The position numbers and the translations under genes are program-made. A stretch of DNA of 64,000 nt from positions 1 to 64,000 of the forward strand of contig MCFE01000237.1 in the NCBI GenBank assembly GCA_002104905.1, written 5' to 3'. Source of the stretch: Basidiobolus meristosporus CBS 931.73. Taxonomy: Eukaryota > Basidiobolomycota > Basidiobolomycetes > Basidiobolales > Basidiobolaceae. The notes under the pieces were generated by a model that searched no databases, had not been told where the DNA came from, and worked only from the letters and a program-made list of their open reading frames with translations. Below are positions 11,198-23,275 of this stretch, in pieces (the stretch's first letter is position 1; each line of letters opens with the position of its first letter).

Positions 11198-13463
11198 CTA
11201 AGCCCAAATATCTTCCTGGTATCTACCCTCAGCCCGAAGATGTTTAACATAGTTATTTGCTTGTTCTGTGTCCAAATTTCCCATCTCACCTGCAATTTCG
11301 ATCAACACGCTCTGAATATCTTTTGCCATCCTCTTAGCGTCACCGCATACATATAGATAACCTCCTTCGTCACATAACACCTTCCATATTTTCTGGCGGT
11401 TTTCCTTGAGCTTATGCTGGACGTAAATTTTATCCTCCTGCTCGCGGGAGAACGCAGTGATCATCTCACTATCAGGCAGCCTCTGGAACATTGATTCCCA
11501 TTCCTCGCCATAAAGAAAGTCCTCTTCTCTACGCCTGCACCCGAAAAATAGCATTGTGGGGCCGACTATCCCGCCTTGCTCAACCTGGTAAACTCTTTCT
11601 TGCACAAAAGCGCGAAACGGCGCCACTCCTGTCCCCGGGCCAACCAAAACGACTGGGCTCTGGGGATTTTTTGGGAGACGGAAACTGCTTTTACGAATAA
11701 AGCAAGGTACCTTGATGTTGGGCTGGGTATTGTCACTCATGATCTCCCCCGTTTTTGGGTCGTGAACGCCATGGATGTAATACTTTGGAGTCGGCCGACC
11801 TCCCTCTATGCTTACTCCATTCATGTAGTTATGTATCGAGCCTAAGTAGTTTGTTGTCACCCCGTATCTAATGTTATCGGCAGGATTGGGCGCAGCAACC
11901 GTGTATTGCAGAACCGCGGCAGTTACATGCACAGCGCTAGGATACGTCGAACTAGATGAGGAGATACTGTAGTATCTAGGCTGTAACTTACCAAGGCCTT
12001 CAACTAGTAAAGAAAATGGAACCTTGAGACGTTCGTGCTCTGGGATATCTCTTTGTATATCCTCGAGAAGTTCCAGTATCCTGCTGATGCTGCTGCAAGG
12101 TTGTTGGATTTCCAAGTCATAGAACTCACTATTTTCTGCTAATCGTTTGAGGTATGTCTTCGCTGGTTCATTATGCGCTATAGAGGAGAGATCAGAGAGA
12201 AGTTGTCGTGAGGGCGGAGTGCAAATATCAAGATGGTGACGTAAAATAGACTTGTATGTAGTTGGGCTTGGGAAGGGACATTTCTTAGTGGAGTTTGTAT
12301 CCGCAATTTCAATTGATACCACTCGGTCAAGCTGACCATTCTGGAATCCTAGGGCTTCTGCCAAGCGAGTAACCTCGAGGTCAGAATTAACCGGGAAGAT
12401 TCCTAAATGATCGCCAGTTTCGTAGGCCATGTTGGTTTCCCCAATATCAAATTCAACATGAACACATGACCGGTCGGTTGAGTTGTAAAGTTGCCGTGTT
12501 GATGTGATTGAGGTGAAATGGGGATTTTTCGCAGAGATGGGTTTCTCCACTTCTCCATGCTCAACGAGGCCCCCATAGTGCACAGTCTCCGGGGTATTGG
12601 TCTCTTCATACTCCGTGATAGTATAGGTGGGGGATACAGGTGCATCTTCTTCGTTTATCTGGTCTAACATCATGGTAGCATGTACTGCTGACCACATGGC
12701 ATCTTTCCATGCAAGGAAATCTTCTTCTATAGAGTGGTCGTCATCCCCTTCCCCCCGTTCACCTATCCTATGGGCACCAAGCTTCAGAAGTCTGGCATCA
12801 AGTGTGCGAGCAGCATGATTGTAGAATTCATAGGTCGAATTTCCAAGGCCAAATATTACATAATTGAGATTTTTTAGGGGTGTGTTACCGCCATCTGGGT
12901 CAGCTCCACAGGAAAATGGCGGTTCCTCCTGGTTTATGAAGTCAAAGAATTTACTGGCATTATCACTTGGTTCACCCTCACCATATGTCGCGACGGTAAA
13001 GAACGCAATCTTGTTGGATGGTAACTGATCCAAGACGGTAAAATCATAGTCATCGAAGTCTGCGATCATGCAGCGAAGGCCATATCGCTTCTCACCCTCT
13101 TTCATCAAGCGATTAGCAAAATCCTCGGCAGTACCGGTTTGGGATCCAAAAAAAAAAATGGCATTTTTATCCTACACAACGAATTACAGTTAATAAATAC
13201 ATCAGCTGAAAAGCGGACAACAGTTCACCCACCAGCTCGCTCATAATTTTAGCGAAATTTTCAGGATGTTTGCGTGTACTGGAGACAATGTTTGCTTTAG
13301 GCATATCGCTTAAAGTTATCATAGGCTTAGAGGCCTTCAAGTCAAACATGGTGTTGCGGAAGATATAGAGGATCGAAGCCGCCAATGTGACCAAGAGGGC
13401 AACCGTATCAAGGGTCAAATATGTTGAGGGTGAGAATGTAAAGGGTGATGTAGCGTTCGTCAT
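11198..13463 (-). CDS. CPR1: NADPH-cytochrome P450 reductase
   Basis: Two exons, 13463-13233 and 13171-11198, 2205 nt, 734 residues. An N-terminal membrane anchor (about residues 17-37, LDTVALLVTLAASILYIF) places it in the ER membrane. The FMN domain has FFFGSQTGTAEDFANRL, FTVATYGEGEPSDNA and FGLGNSTYEFYN; the FAD domain has the RYYSISSSS flavin motif; the NADPH domain has VGPGTGVAPFRAF, FFGCRRREEDFLY and YVCGDAKRMA; the protein ends in WA with Trp as the expected penultimate aromatic. It passes electrons from NADPH to P450s such as lanosterol 14-demethylase and to squalene epoxidase. The coding strand has a run of 11 T (13158-13148 on the plus strand) encoding Ile-Phe-Phe-Phe at the start of exon 2; the frame is intact as sequenced. 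Length and all motifs fit a functional enzyme. Confidence 0.97.
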
Positions 13464-15215
13464 ATTTGTAGTGAGTGGTAACCTGAAATGCGTTGGCGGG
13501 TGGAAAAGTTTTAGAATTGATTTCTAGAGTTGTTATTTTTGGCAAGGTTATAAAATGTATACAAGGTGTAATGTGTGACTGTTATTAATGTTTAGCTAGA
13601 AATTCCCTTCCTAGATGGCGTATATATAGGGAAGTGGGAATGCGGTCGGTGTAAGCCAATTAGATAGCTAACAAAAGAATTAATATCATGCATCCAACGG
13701 TTCGATCCTAGGGGGAGTAGCAGTGATCCAACAGTGGTTCTGTTTAACGAAGAGTAAAATTTTGATTCAGCCAAGGTTTGAAGGCTCTTCCGGTGAATTC
13801 CGAAGCATTTCTGCTGAATCGCCTTGAAATAACGAGCTACAGGAAATACGGAAATAAAAACAGTGTTGACTCAAGCCTAATTTAACGCAACATGCTGAAT
13901 GAGCTTGCATAATGTATAGCGAGATTGTCGACACAGATAATCAGGAGAAGCTGAGCAACCAAATAGCAATCACATGGCATATGATTGCTATCATCCATAT
14001 TCGCATTATGACACAATTGTGTTGATTTTTTGGCCACTGTGAGTAAGCTGGCTTAGCAATTCTAAATCGCAGCAAAGCAAAAATAAACCACAACTACGGA
14101 TGCAGGGATTATTCGTAGTAGACGCTTTGCATCGACCACTGATTCATTCCTAAGAATAGCGATACTATTTTTGTGATCACAAGAATCGTAAGGCTGAGAA
14201 CGGGAACGTGCATAAATTCATCCGCATCCAATTCCATTTAGCCGCTCATCGGGAATCAGCAAACAATTGAGGAGTGTAGAATGCTAATTCAGCCGATACG
14301 CGGCCAAAGCAGTTGCGTTCTACATGAAGTTGTATGAAACGGTTATCCCAAAGCTACATGTAACTCTAGGTTCTTACGGACCCAGAGTAAATTATAACTA
14401 TTATTGTTGTGATTGAGACTGTAAGAACCTAGTTTACGCAAGTCAATCGATACTTCATGAGTCAGACAAAGAGTGGTTTTTTAGTCAGTGTACAGGATTC
14501 AATCGTATGAAAGATATATCTTTACATCATCCTCTCCAATCCATCAAATAATCAATTCAAATGAGTTTGAAACTGTCGATCTGCTCCGAGCCACAGCATT
14601 GGATTCACTGAGTGTGGAGAATTCCGTATCTTGGACTACTTCATCCAGAAATGCTTAGCAACGGATGATAGCCTAATCCATTAGATTCATGCTTATTTCT
14701 TGGTCAACCAATAGGCCTAGCCCGACGATCACATGTCTAACGGATGACACCAGCGTTTCATATCTCACCAATGCTCGATCCCCATTGCTACATGATTCTA
14801 TTAACTGCTAGTCATTGCCCTGAGCAGTGAAACGAATCACACCTTGAGAAAGGATGTCATGATGGAACGAAATCCACACTTCTAGCTCTAACTGGCTCGA
14901 AGCTTCGATCAGCTTGTAATGAAACAATTATTAAAAAAAGGAAAGATTGTATTGGAGTGGGTGATGGTATTTACAGATGAAGGTTACCTTATATCTAGTA
15001 GCAATCTCCATTGAGCATATATTCAATCAAATTCATATCCGAGTAATCTTTCAAACTAACTTCCATTCAAGAAAACACTATCAGACACTTTGATTCATAC
15101 ACAAGTAACCTTTTCCTCTTTTCCCTTTCGGCACCGTTTCTAGCCAACCCTTTCAATAGCTTCAGAGCCTACACGCCTATAATTCTTTTGCTCACTGTAG
15201 GGGTATATTGCTTCG
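13464..15215. promoter_or_regulatory. Long divergent region between CPR and LARP1
   Basis: About 1.75 kb between divergent genes with no supportable coding region. It contains the 12-bp inverted repeat listed separately. The final 150 bp before LARP1 are pyrimidine-rich. No specific factor site is claimed. Confidence 0.4.
14366..14432. repeat. Perfect 12-bp inverted repeat, 43-nt spacer
   Basis: CTAGGTTCTTAC at 14366-14377 is matched exactly by GTAAGAACCTAG at 14421-14432. The arms could pair in RNA or mark the edges of a tiny insertion. Flanking bases do not extend the match and there is no target-site duplication that I can see. Confidence 0.5.
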
Positions 15216-17758
15216 ATGACCACTCTAGCTCGTGAGTCAGCCTTAATTGCCGAGAGCTCAGTTCCAGTATCGGAAGAGCAAATCTGCATACCTTATCTAG
15301 CGTCCTTCCAAGAAAAAGTAAACAAACCCCAACCGAGCCTATCTTCCCCTGTTAATGTGTGGCAGGTAAGAAAACTTTCGGCGAAAAAACAAGAAGGAAG
15401 CTTCCAAATGGACAACAATACTGGTATGGGAATGCTTGAAGACTTAGACTATGCGAAGAAATTGATTGTGCACTTTTTGAGACACCATTTTATTGCACTG
15501 TAGAATGGCCTGAGCCCGGAGCCTCACTTAAAACGATTCCTGAAAGAAAGACTGAAGCCTCCAAAAACTCCACAGCCAATAGAGGTGAGTATCTATTAAA
15601 CGAGTTATAGCACACATCCTTGTGAATAATACTGGTCGACATGATAATCCAGAATCTAGCAAGTGGGTCCCCGTCGCTGCTCAAATCCGTCATAGACCTA
15701 TTACCACTAACCCAAAGAAGAGTCCTACTGAAGCCAAACTGCACTCTAACAATGCCTCCGATACTTATTCGCGGCGCGATAGCAATTCACATGGCTACCG
15801 TCAGAGAAAGCAGTCACATTCCGATTATAATGGCACTGAGAATCCAATTTCTAGCCAAAGAAGTAAGTAGGCTGTGTATATTACACCTCCAAAGATTTAA
15901 TCATTGATGGATGTGTTCTGTCTTAGGCGTGTCTTATTCACACACTAGAGCATACACCTCTGCTCGTCGTCCTAGCACCCAGCATAAAGACCAACATCCT
16001 AAGAAAAAGGCTGACGCCGAATCCTTAATGACCAATCTTAAAAAGCAGGTCGAGTATTATTTCAGCATTGAAAACTTATGTCGCGACGTATATTTCCGAA
16101 GCAACATGGATTCGAAAGGCTTCGTTCCAATCTCATTACTACTTGGATTCAATAGAGTTAAAGCTCTTACTCAGGATGAACAGCAAGTTCGCGATGCCCT
16201 TGCTTCCAGTGATATCGTTCATGTTGATGATACAAAGATTAGAAAGAAGGGTGACTGGGCCAGATGGTTGCTTTCAGTTCCACAAGAAAGAAAGCCAACT
16301 CCACCCGGATCGGAAGATACAAAGACTGCTGAAGTAAACATGAAAGAGAAACCCTCCATGCCACAACACACCAGAAAACCTCAGACAAAGGATAGCGATT
16401 CTTCTAAGCCACCCATCCCTCTACAATCCCGGCCAAATACGCGCCGCTCACTAGAATCGCCTGTGCTCAAGCCGAGAAAATACAGCAACCAAGAGGAAGA
16501 TGATCTTTTCCAGTTTGATGAGGACTTCGAATCTCAAGATACTCGTGCTGGTAATAGGGTTCAAAAATACTACGACAGCACTGATGAGTCTGATCTTGAA
16601 GATGACATGGAGGAGATTGATGAAGAAACTGTAGCCCGGATCTTAATCCTTACCCAAAAGCGTCACGATCGAACTAGCGAGAAGTTTAATAGAAAAGCGA
16701 TGGACGAGGAAATTAACGATATGATTAATGAGGGGCTTTACCATTACGAGCATACACTTGGAAGAAAAGAGCCTAATGAGCGGTCGGCCTCGAACATCAA
16801 AGTAGGCATCGTTCCCCAAGACCAGTTCAATAGCCTCCAAAAATCTGCGCATTCGGACGACGACGGCATGACGGCAGGGTTATCCACTGGCCTTTCCAGC
16901 AAGACGATCATTGCTCAAGATGGAGGAAGTAAAAAGAAGAAGAGGCGGGCTCCCAAATTCTATCCTATCAATGGCCAGAGAACCCCTAACGGTAGCCTTA
17001 GTGGGAGCTATAGTGCCAGCTTTGGCAGTTCCAAAAAAGGTAGCAAAAATACTAGGCAACATCACTCTCAAGCAGCGGTGGGCTGGGTGCTCGGAAACCA
17101 ACCATACCATCCGGGAGAAGCCACACCGCCTAATTCTCTCCCGTACTCAATATCCCCCCGAGTTCATACAGACGGAGTCTATTCTTCTTCTCTGGGGCAA
17201 TCGCTACCCAAATTCCAGCACCCAAGTCATGATCTCCTGAGGGACAATGGATTTATGCAGCATAAATATTACAAGTATCGTGCCAAGGCACTCAAAGAGC
17301 GGAGGTCATTGGGGAATGGCCACTCCCAAGAAATGAATACTCTCTTCCGCTTCTGGTCACATTTCCTACGTGATCACTTCAATCGTCAAATGTACAATGA
17401 ATTCAAGCGTTTAGCAGTCGAGGATGCTGAAGTGAACTACCGTTATGGCCTAGAATGTCTCTTCCGCTTCTTCTCCTACGGACTCGAAAAGAAATTCCGC
17501 CAAGATATATTTGATGAGTTTCAAGAGCTGACCCTTGCTGACTACGAGAACGGATATCTGTACGGGCTTGAGAAATTCTGGGCCTACTTGTACTTTAGGA
17601 AAGACAAGGAGTCCAATTCTATAAAGGTTGACGCACCGCTAGCCAAGATACTGACAGGCTTCAAATCACTTCAAGACTTTCGATGTGCGCAACAGGAAAG
17701 AAAGCATATACAGCAAAAGAGTCAGGAAAAAATGGGCGCATCACCGGTCGCCAAATAG
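15216..17758 (+). CDS. LARP1: La-related protein 1 (LARP1) with La motif and DM15 repeats
   Basis: Four exons: 15216-15423, 15504-15584, 15653-15862, 15927-17758; 2331 nt, 776 residues. The N-terminus carries the PVNVWQVRK and EWPEPG motifs seen in fungal LARP1. The La motif (about 200-285) begins [17 protein letters not shown] and includes [14 protein letters not shown] long acidic and basic disordered middle follows. The C-terminal 175 residues hold the DM15 repeats, recognised by [43 protein letters not shown] and [18 protein letters not shown]1 binds mRNA, and its DM15 region recognises the cap and first bases of TOP-type mRNAs in animals; the yeast relatives Slr1/Sro9 bind mRNAs for ribosomal proteins but lack DM15, so this gene keeps the fuller architecture. 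Cytoplasmic role in translation is inferred from the family. Confidence 0.93.
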
Positions 17759-18178
17759 GTTGCTATGGGCCTGCTGCGAAAATGTGTATTCTACCTTGCT
17801 CGTAAACTTAGTAATATGTCTCGTCCAATCAATACATACACACATATTTATCAGTAAATAAGTGATCGGTTATGGGTTTTTAATAGTTTAATTCGTTGAC
17901 TGGCTTATCACACGTCCCTACAGCACCTTTGTGATAGATAGTTAAGGCTTGTATGATAAACATCGTATCAATAGTGCAGCACATCAACGACAAAGGTATA
18001 TTGAACCTAAACGAAGCAGTCATTTTAGGCAGGGAGAATATGCCTGAAGCCAGGAGGAGATATTGAACACGGCAGACAAGTGTCCACATAAGAGGCGAGA
18101 CTGGGATCCCTGAGCTCGCTGGATAACGGGGCGCTTGATAGTCACATAGATAAATAAAATGTCTGCTTGCAAGATACA
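17759..18178. other. Convergent 3' region LARP1/HOS2
   Basis: About 420 bp between two convergent stop codons, AT-rich with several ATATTTAT-type stretches near 17840-17880 that could serve 3' processing. A 100-codon minus frame here (17880-18182) overlaps the end of HOS2 in another phase and is not supported. Confidence 0.35.
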
Positions 18179-19804
18179 TCACACTTCTATTTCCATCCCA
18201 TCCTGGTCGAGATCATGCTCATCATCATAAAAATCATTATCCACCTCAATGTAACTATCGTATCTCCGATCGACGTCTCGATCCTCGTCAGCATCTTCCT
18301 TACTGCCATCATCCAGAAACCCCTGGATATCCGGGGGTATCTCTTGCATTTGCACGCTAGGCGCGCCGTTGAGATATCGCAAATGCTCAAACACCCGGGT
18401 CCGTAGTTGCTCCAGATAGGATCTCGTGTTCAGGTTTTCAACTCTCCCAGAAAGCTTGGGATGCAGTTTGTAATCAGGGGCGAAAAAGTCGTAATATACA
18501 TTTGGCGGCAAATCGTTGCTCAAGTCGGTGTCGACGATGATCGACGTCTCATAGGTCCAGCAGCGAGCCACATTTCGGACGGTGTAGCCGCCGCCACCAA
18601 CCACTAGCGTCGGGATCGCAAAGCTCTTGATGAACCTCACACACTCGCCATGTGCTGCGATGCTAAGATTAAAGCACCCCAGCCGATCGCAGCCCAGAGA
18701 ATCCGCACCGCACTGCAGGACTATGGCTGATGGTCGGAACGAGTTGATGACTTTCTCCATGATGGACTTGAACAGCCATGTGTAAGACTGATCATCTATG
18801 CCATCCTTTAAAGGCACATTCAGCGCAAAATGCTTGCCCAAATCTGTTCCAGTTTCATCGATATGTCCGGTGCCTGGAAAGAAATCTCCATTATATTTGT
18901 GAAAGGAAACGGTCATCACTCGGTCGGTGGTGTAGAATGCCTCCTGCACACCATCTCCATGGTGAATGTCAATGTCAATGTATAACACACGGGGGTGGTA
19001 GCTAAATTCAAGAGAAAAGATTCAGCGAGCGCTCAAATGATCCAATGGGGAGCGAAGTCATCAGCAATCTAACCGAAGCAATTGGAGGATGGCCAGAACA
19101 ATATCATTGACATAGCAGAAGCCGGACGCCTCGAACTTCTTGGCATGATGCAGGCCGCCAGACCAGTTTACTGCTATATCACATCCATCTGAAAGAAGCT
19201 TTCTAGCCGCCTCAATCGAAGCACCCGTGTATATCTGGCAAAAGTCATACATTCCCTCAAAGATAGGGCAGTCGTCGCCGATATTAAATCGCGCAAAATA
19301 CTGGCTAAAGGAATCAGCATTTTCTGGGGTGATGCTATGGGCAGGTGGGAGAGCAGCGGTTAGAGGAATGCTTGTAAGAGAGGCTTAGCTGGATGGACGT
19401 ACCGTTTGAGAAAATCAATATAGTCGGACGAGTGGAAGTCTAGTAACTCCTGTTCCGTGGCCTTTCTAGGTCTGTACATATCAAGTTTCCTGTGTAAGCC
19501 GTAGTTTAATATCAAATGATTCGTTAACGTCAATCTGTGGGGCTTCATGGGATGATGTTCCTAAAACATAAAGTGTACATCTCCAAATTAAACCCTCTTC
19601 AACTCTACAAGCTCTACTTCATCGAGCCAAGCTGGAAAAGAAGTGTTATCTGCCACTTACACCGTAATGAAAGTTTCCCACTTCCTCCTCGTGGAAATAT
19701 GCCACCCTAACTTTGTTGTGTGAGCGCACTGGAGAGTCCTGATTACTGGAGCTGATTCCTGGGTAGCCTTTGACCGTTGTTGTAAATGTGGAAGACTGGG
19801 ACAT
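18179..19804 (-). CDS. HOS2: Class I histone deacetylase, Hos2/HDAC3 type
   Basis: Four exons: 19804-19661, 19560-19403, 19334-19074, 19001-18179; 1386 nt, 461 residues. The catalytic domain runs from about residue 25 to 400 with [26 protein letters not shown], the zinc-binding [29 protein letters not shown] and [19 protein letters not shown]; the paired histidines, metal-binding aspartates and the GGGGY tyrosine are all present. The '[14 protein letters not shown]' and '[13 protein letters not shown]' segments are closer to yeast Hos2 and animal HDAC3 than to Rpd3. The C-terminal tail is very acidic. Hos2 is the deacetylase of the Set3 complex, acting in chromatin on transcribed genes; this role is inferred. 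Introns are 59-100 nt with consensus borders. Confidence 0.95.
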
Positions 19805-20267
19805 GATTCTCTATCCCACTCAAGAAGGTTTATTTGTGCGTTGGAGCGTACTTTGTACTGCTGGCTTTTGCGTTCAAGGTAGGAGTTAAAGTTGGTCTTA
19901 CCATTGCATTCAAATATGGCATAGTGATTCTCAACCATACCATAAATATAACTATTGCAGTCTTGAATACCAATAGCCTGAGATTCAAATATCGCAAATC
20001 TAGGTTAAATATCGATCATTCCGACATCATTTATTTTTGGCCAATTACTATTTTCAGATTAGCTGGCAGTGTACTTCAGGAGGTCTCCATAAATAGAATG
20101 GTCATAAGAGCAACTCGATCACTTGTGCTAGTAGCAAGCATTGACTGTAAACATTGGCTATGGTTCGAACACGAATTTCATCACTAGACACTGGGGTGAG
20201 TGGGCTTGATGAAGGAATGGTGTAATTATACGGGTTCTGGGTGGCAGCATTTTATGGAAGTTGCTGC
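19805..20267. other. Promoter of HOS2 / 3' region of NDC80
   Basis: About 460 bp between two genes on the minus strand. A 117-codon plus-strand open frame (19834-20187) has no recognised domain, overlaps this presumed promoter and is not supported. Confidence 0.35.
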
Positions 20268-22945
20268 TTATGCCTTCGAATCAAACCTTTTCAAGGTCGC
20301 CTCATGATCTTGTTTGACTGCAGTCTCAAGACGGCTTAGGACATTTTTCGTGTGGAGCTTCATATGGTCCAAGTGGTCACGTACTCTAGAGATTTCTTGT
20401 GTGATCTGATCCACTTGTCGATACTGCTGTAGCTGTAGCTGATCATACCTATAGACAGGGTCAACAAATTGCCATGGAAGCTAGTGATGAACCACCTACT
20501 CTATCTGTGTTAGTTGCACCCGCTGCTGGGCTTCGAACTCAGCTGCCGACAAATCAACCCTTAGATCAGATAACTTGCGTTGTAAATCTTCAAGCTCTTC
20601 ATTGATATTCTGCTTCTGTTGAGTGGCAATCTGGGGGAAATATCTTAGCATGCTGCTTTGACGGGGCAACACCATAGGGTACGATCAGATATGTCACCTC
20701 CTTTTCTTTATGGTAGTTGCCAGTTAGAGTTTCTAGGTTTTTGGTCAGCTCCATCACCAATTCCTCTTTGTCGTTGATTGCTTCATTCGTTTCTTCAAGC
20801 TGTTGCCTCAGCAGTATAGTTTCTTCCTCGAGCTCATGCCGATGCTTGATCACTTCCGCTCGTAGTGCGGCTAGTCCAGGCTATAATATTCTGAGTACAA
20901 ACGCTCGCGGATCAAAGGCCAGACATTGGAATGTACCTTGATTACATTCTTTGGGCTAGGATCCACACTCAGCTCCGGATCCTTTACTATGCGTAACTCT
21001 AAATCAGTACCCTTCGCGCGAGGTGCACTGCTAGGAGCTAGTCCGATTTTGAACAGATGTGTGTTGTACCGAGACAAAAGCTCTTCCACCTGTGGATCGG
21101 ATTATTACGGGCCATATCGTACTCACATCTGGACAGAGTGGTATTACCTTCATCACTGCCGTGCCGAATTGATCCTCTAAATCATAGGAGATCTTGTTAA
21201 GTTCAACCAAGCGATTCTGCGAGGTTTCCAGCGCGCGGATTGAGTGAGCCTTATCTCTCTCCATCTTCTCAATTTCTTCTTTGCTATATGTTTGCGAAGC
21301 CACTTTATCGCCCAGCTCAGCTTTCTCTTGTTCAAGTCGTTCCAGCTGCTTCTCTAATGACAAAGCTCACTATCTAAACGTTGGCACGTATAGAGAACCA
21401 ACTTGGAATACCTTGACTCTCAAGCTCTTCTGTGAGATGTTCATGGACCTCTTGGTATTTAAGCTTTTTTGCCTCCAAATGGCGTATGTAGTCCTCGAAG
21501 TTTCTATGATCGAGACGAAGTTGATCATATACCCGCTGTGCACTCGAGAGTGGAGACTGGGAAACAGAAATAGCTCTTTAGATAAAAAATCGAGAAAGCA
21601 TGGTAATTCACGGGACACCGTACATCCAACTCCATCAACCGATCGTACTCCTCTTGCATTTCCTGAATCTCCTTCTCTATAAGCTTGACATGCTTAACTA
21701 GGCCTTGGTTCTTTTTGTCTACCAATCCGTAGGTAGGTTTAGATTTTAGCGCCGAACAACGATTTGCGTAAGGGACGATGTAGATGCTTACCAAACCATT
21801 TTTCCAACGCTTTCTCCTGGTCCTCAAACCTATCATCTCCGTTTAGGTACGCGAGATACGACTTTGCTAGATGCTTGAAAATCATCTCATCCCCAGTCTC
21901 CTCCGCTTTACGAGGGTGGAGTGGCGAGCTGATGAATGGGTCATCCAGATAGTCATTGCCTGGCTCGAGCTTTTCCACACACTGATTGCATGGGTTATGC
22001 AAGCTCAGTATTGCTACGTAGTTGCAGAATATGCCCATAGCTTACCTGCACGAGCTCCATTAGCCACACGAGCACGCCGAGAAGCGTCGGCCATGTATGC
22101 ATACTTCCAACGGCGTAGAGTTGGACTTTGGTGATTTGATCAGCCAGCGGATAGCTTTATGGAATGAAACGCATCAGTCAAGTGCACCGCGATCTTCGGG
22201 CAACTCTACAGAGACCAGCCTACCGCAGCTCCTTCAGCAGTAGAGGGCATTCCTCTTCGAATCTTTTTCGGAACACGTATTTAGGATCCAAGAGCTGGTA
22301 CAAAAATTTGAATGCTGATTGAAAATCCTTGGTTGTCGGCGATTGAAAGGTTTTTGCAGAAATCGAAGAAGGATATCCGTTATGTGCTAGAAAATTCACC
22401 AGTTTTCGGGTCTTGGAGGCTTGCCAATCTTTTTCTCGTATGGGCCGTGGATCTTTATGAAATACTGAGACTGGTCCAAAAGGTTGGTTACGGTAAGCAC
22501 GCCTGATAGTAACGTTCTTTTAGTGGAGTGGTGTTTGTTCAGAACCTGAGAAAGAACCTTACTTGGGCGAAGCCGTAGAACTACTGATGCTGGTTCGCCT
22601 TGACAATTCCACAGTCTGTCCATCAACCCTTAAGCCGGTTAGCCCAAGCCCTGAAACTGCAAGTAGACAAATGAGCGAATCAGGTCCAAAAATTTAGAAA
22701 GTTGGATGAGCACCTTGGTTAGAAGCCCTAGAGGAAGCTCTAGAGGAAAAGTTTGAGGCCAAGCTGTCCTCGCAGCTGACTCGACGCTCAAGCGGCGGGG
22801 TTTCAATCTGGAACTGAAAAGCCGTTTGGGAAGGACTTGATAAACCTGGTTGGGATACGATGGATAGACTTGATGTTGGTCGTGATACAGGTGTTGGGGG
22901 AGGTAGGCTGGATTCTGAACGTGTACGTGGCCGCTGTCTTCTCAT
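20268..22945 (-). CDS. NDC80: Outer kinetochore protein Ndc80/HEC1
   Basis: Twelve exons: 22945-22714, 22656-22563, 22502-22224, 22154-22046, 21981-21792, 21718-21624, 21556-21412, 21365-21148, 21089-20937, 20880-20698, 20630-20500, 20448-20268; 2010 nt, 669 residues. A basic Ser/Pro-rich N-terminal tail (about 1-108) precedes the calponin-homology domain, with the family hallmark KDPRPIREKDWQ, FKFLYQLLDPKYVFRKRFEEE and YPLADQITKVQLYAVGS. The rest is long coiled coil (from about residue 285). Ndc80 joins Nuf2 and Spc24/Spc25 to attach kinetochores to microtubules; the basic tail is the usual Aurora B target, and it contains several Ser/Thr after Arg. Every junction keeps frame and consensus borders; one acceptor (exon 8, ...gtgag) lies just after another AG, so that border is the least certain. 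Confidence 0.93.
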
Positions 22946-23275
22946 GGCAATGTACGAACTGGTAATGAGTATTTAAGTCGTTGTCTTTTGGTAAACAGCC
23001 ACCTACAATTCGCCTTGCTTATGATTAGCCATTTAAGCTCCTGAACTCGAGATAATTATTGGAATAGCTCGATTCATTCATTAAACACCATATATTTAAT
23101 CATGGATTCGAATTCTTAGGCAACTCCACCCGATTGATCAACTGGGTTCCGAATGGGTAAAAGCATGACACAATCAACATCAAGAATGGTCATTTCGGGA
23201 GCCGTTAAATCCGAATACTATAAACTCGAAATAAGCAATGAGCCTCGCAGCTGTCAGTGTGACAAGAACGCAATC
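22946..23275. promoter_or_regulatory. Short divergent region NDC80/RWDD2
   Basis: 330 bp between divergent start codons, probably a shared promoter. The RWDD2 frame is open upstream of its chosen ATG, so part of this region could be coding if an earlier start is used. Confidence 0.4.

Noticed and set aside
13695-13720. GGTTCGATCC resembling a tRNA T-arm
   Set aside because: No matching acceptor stem or anticodon arm is found in the preceding 70 bases.
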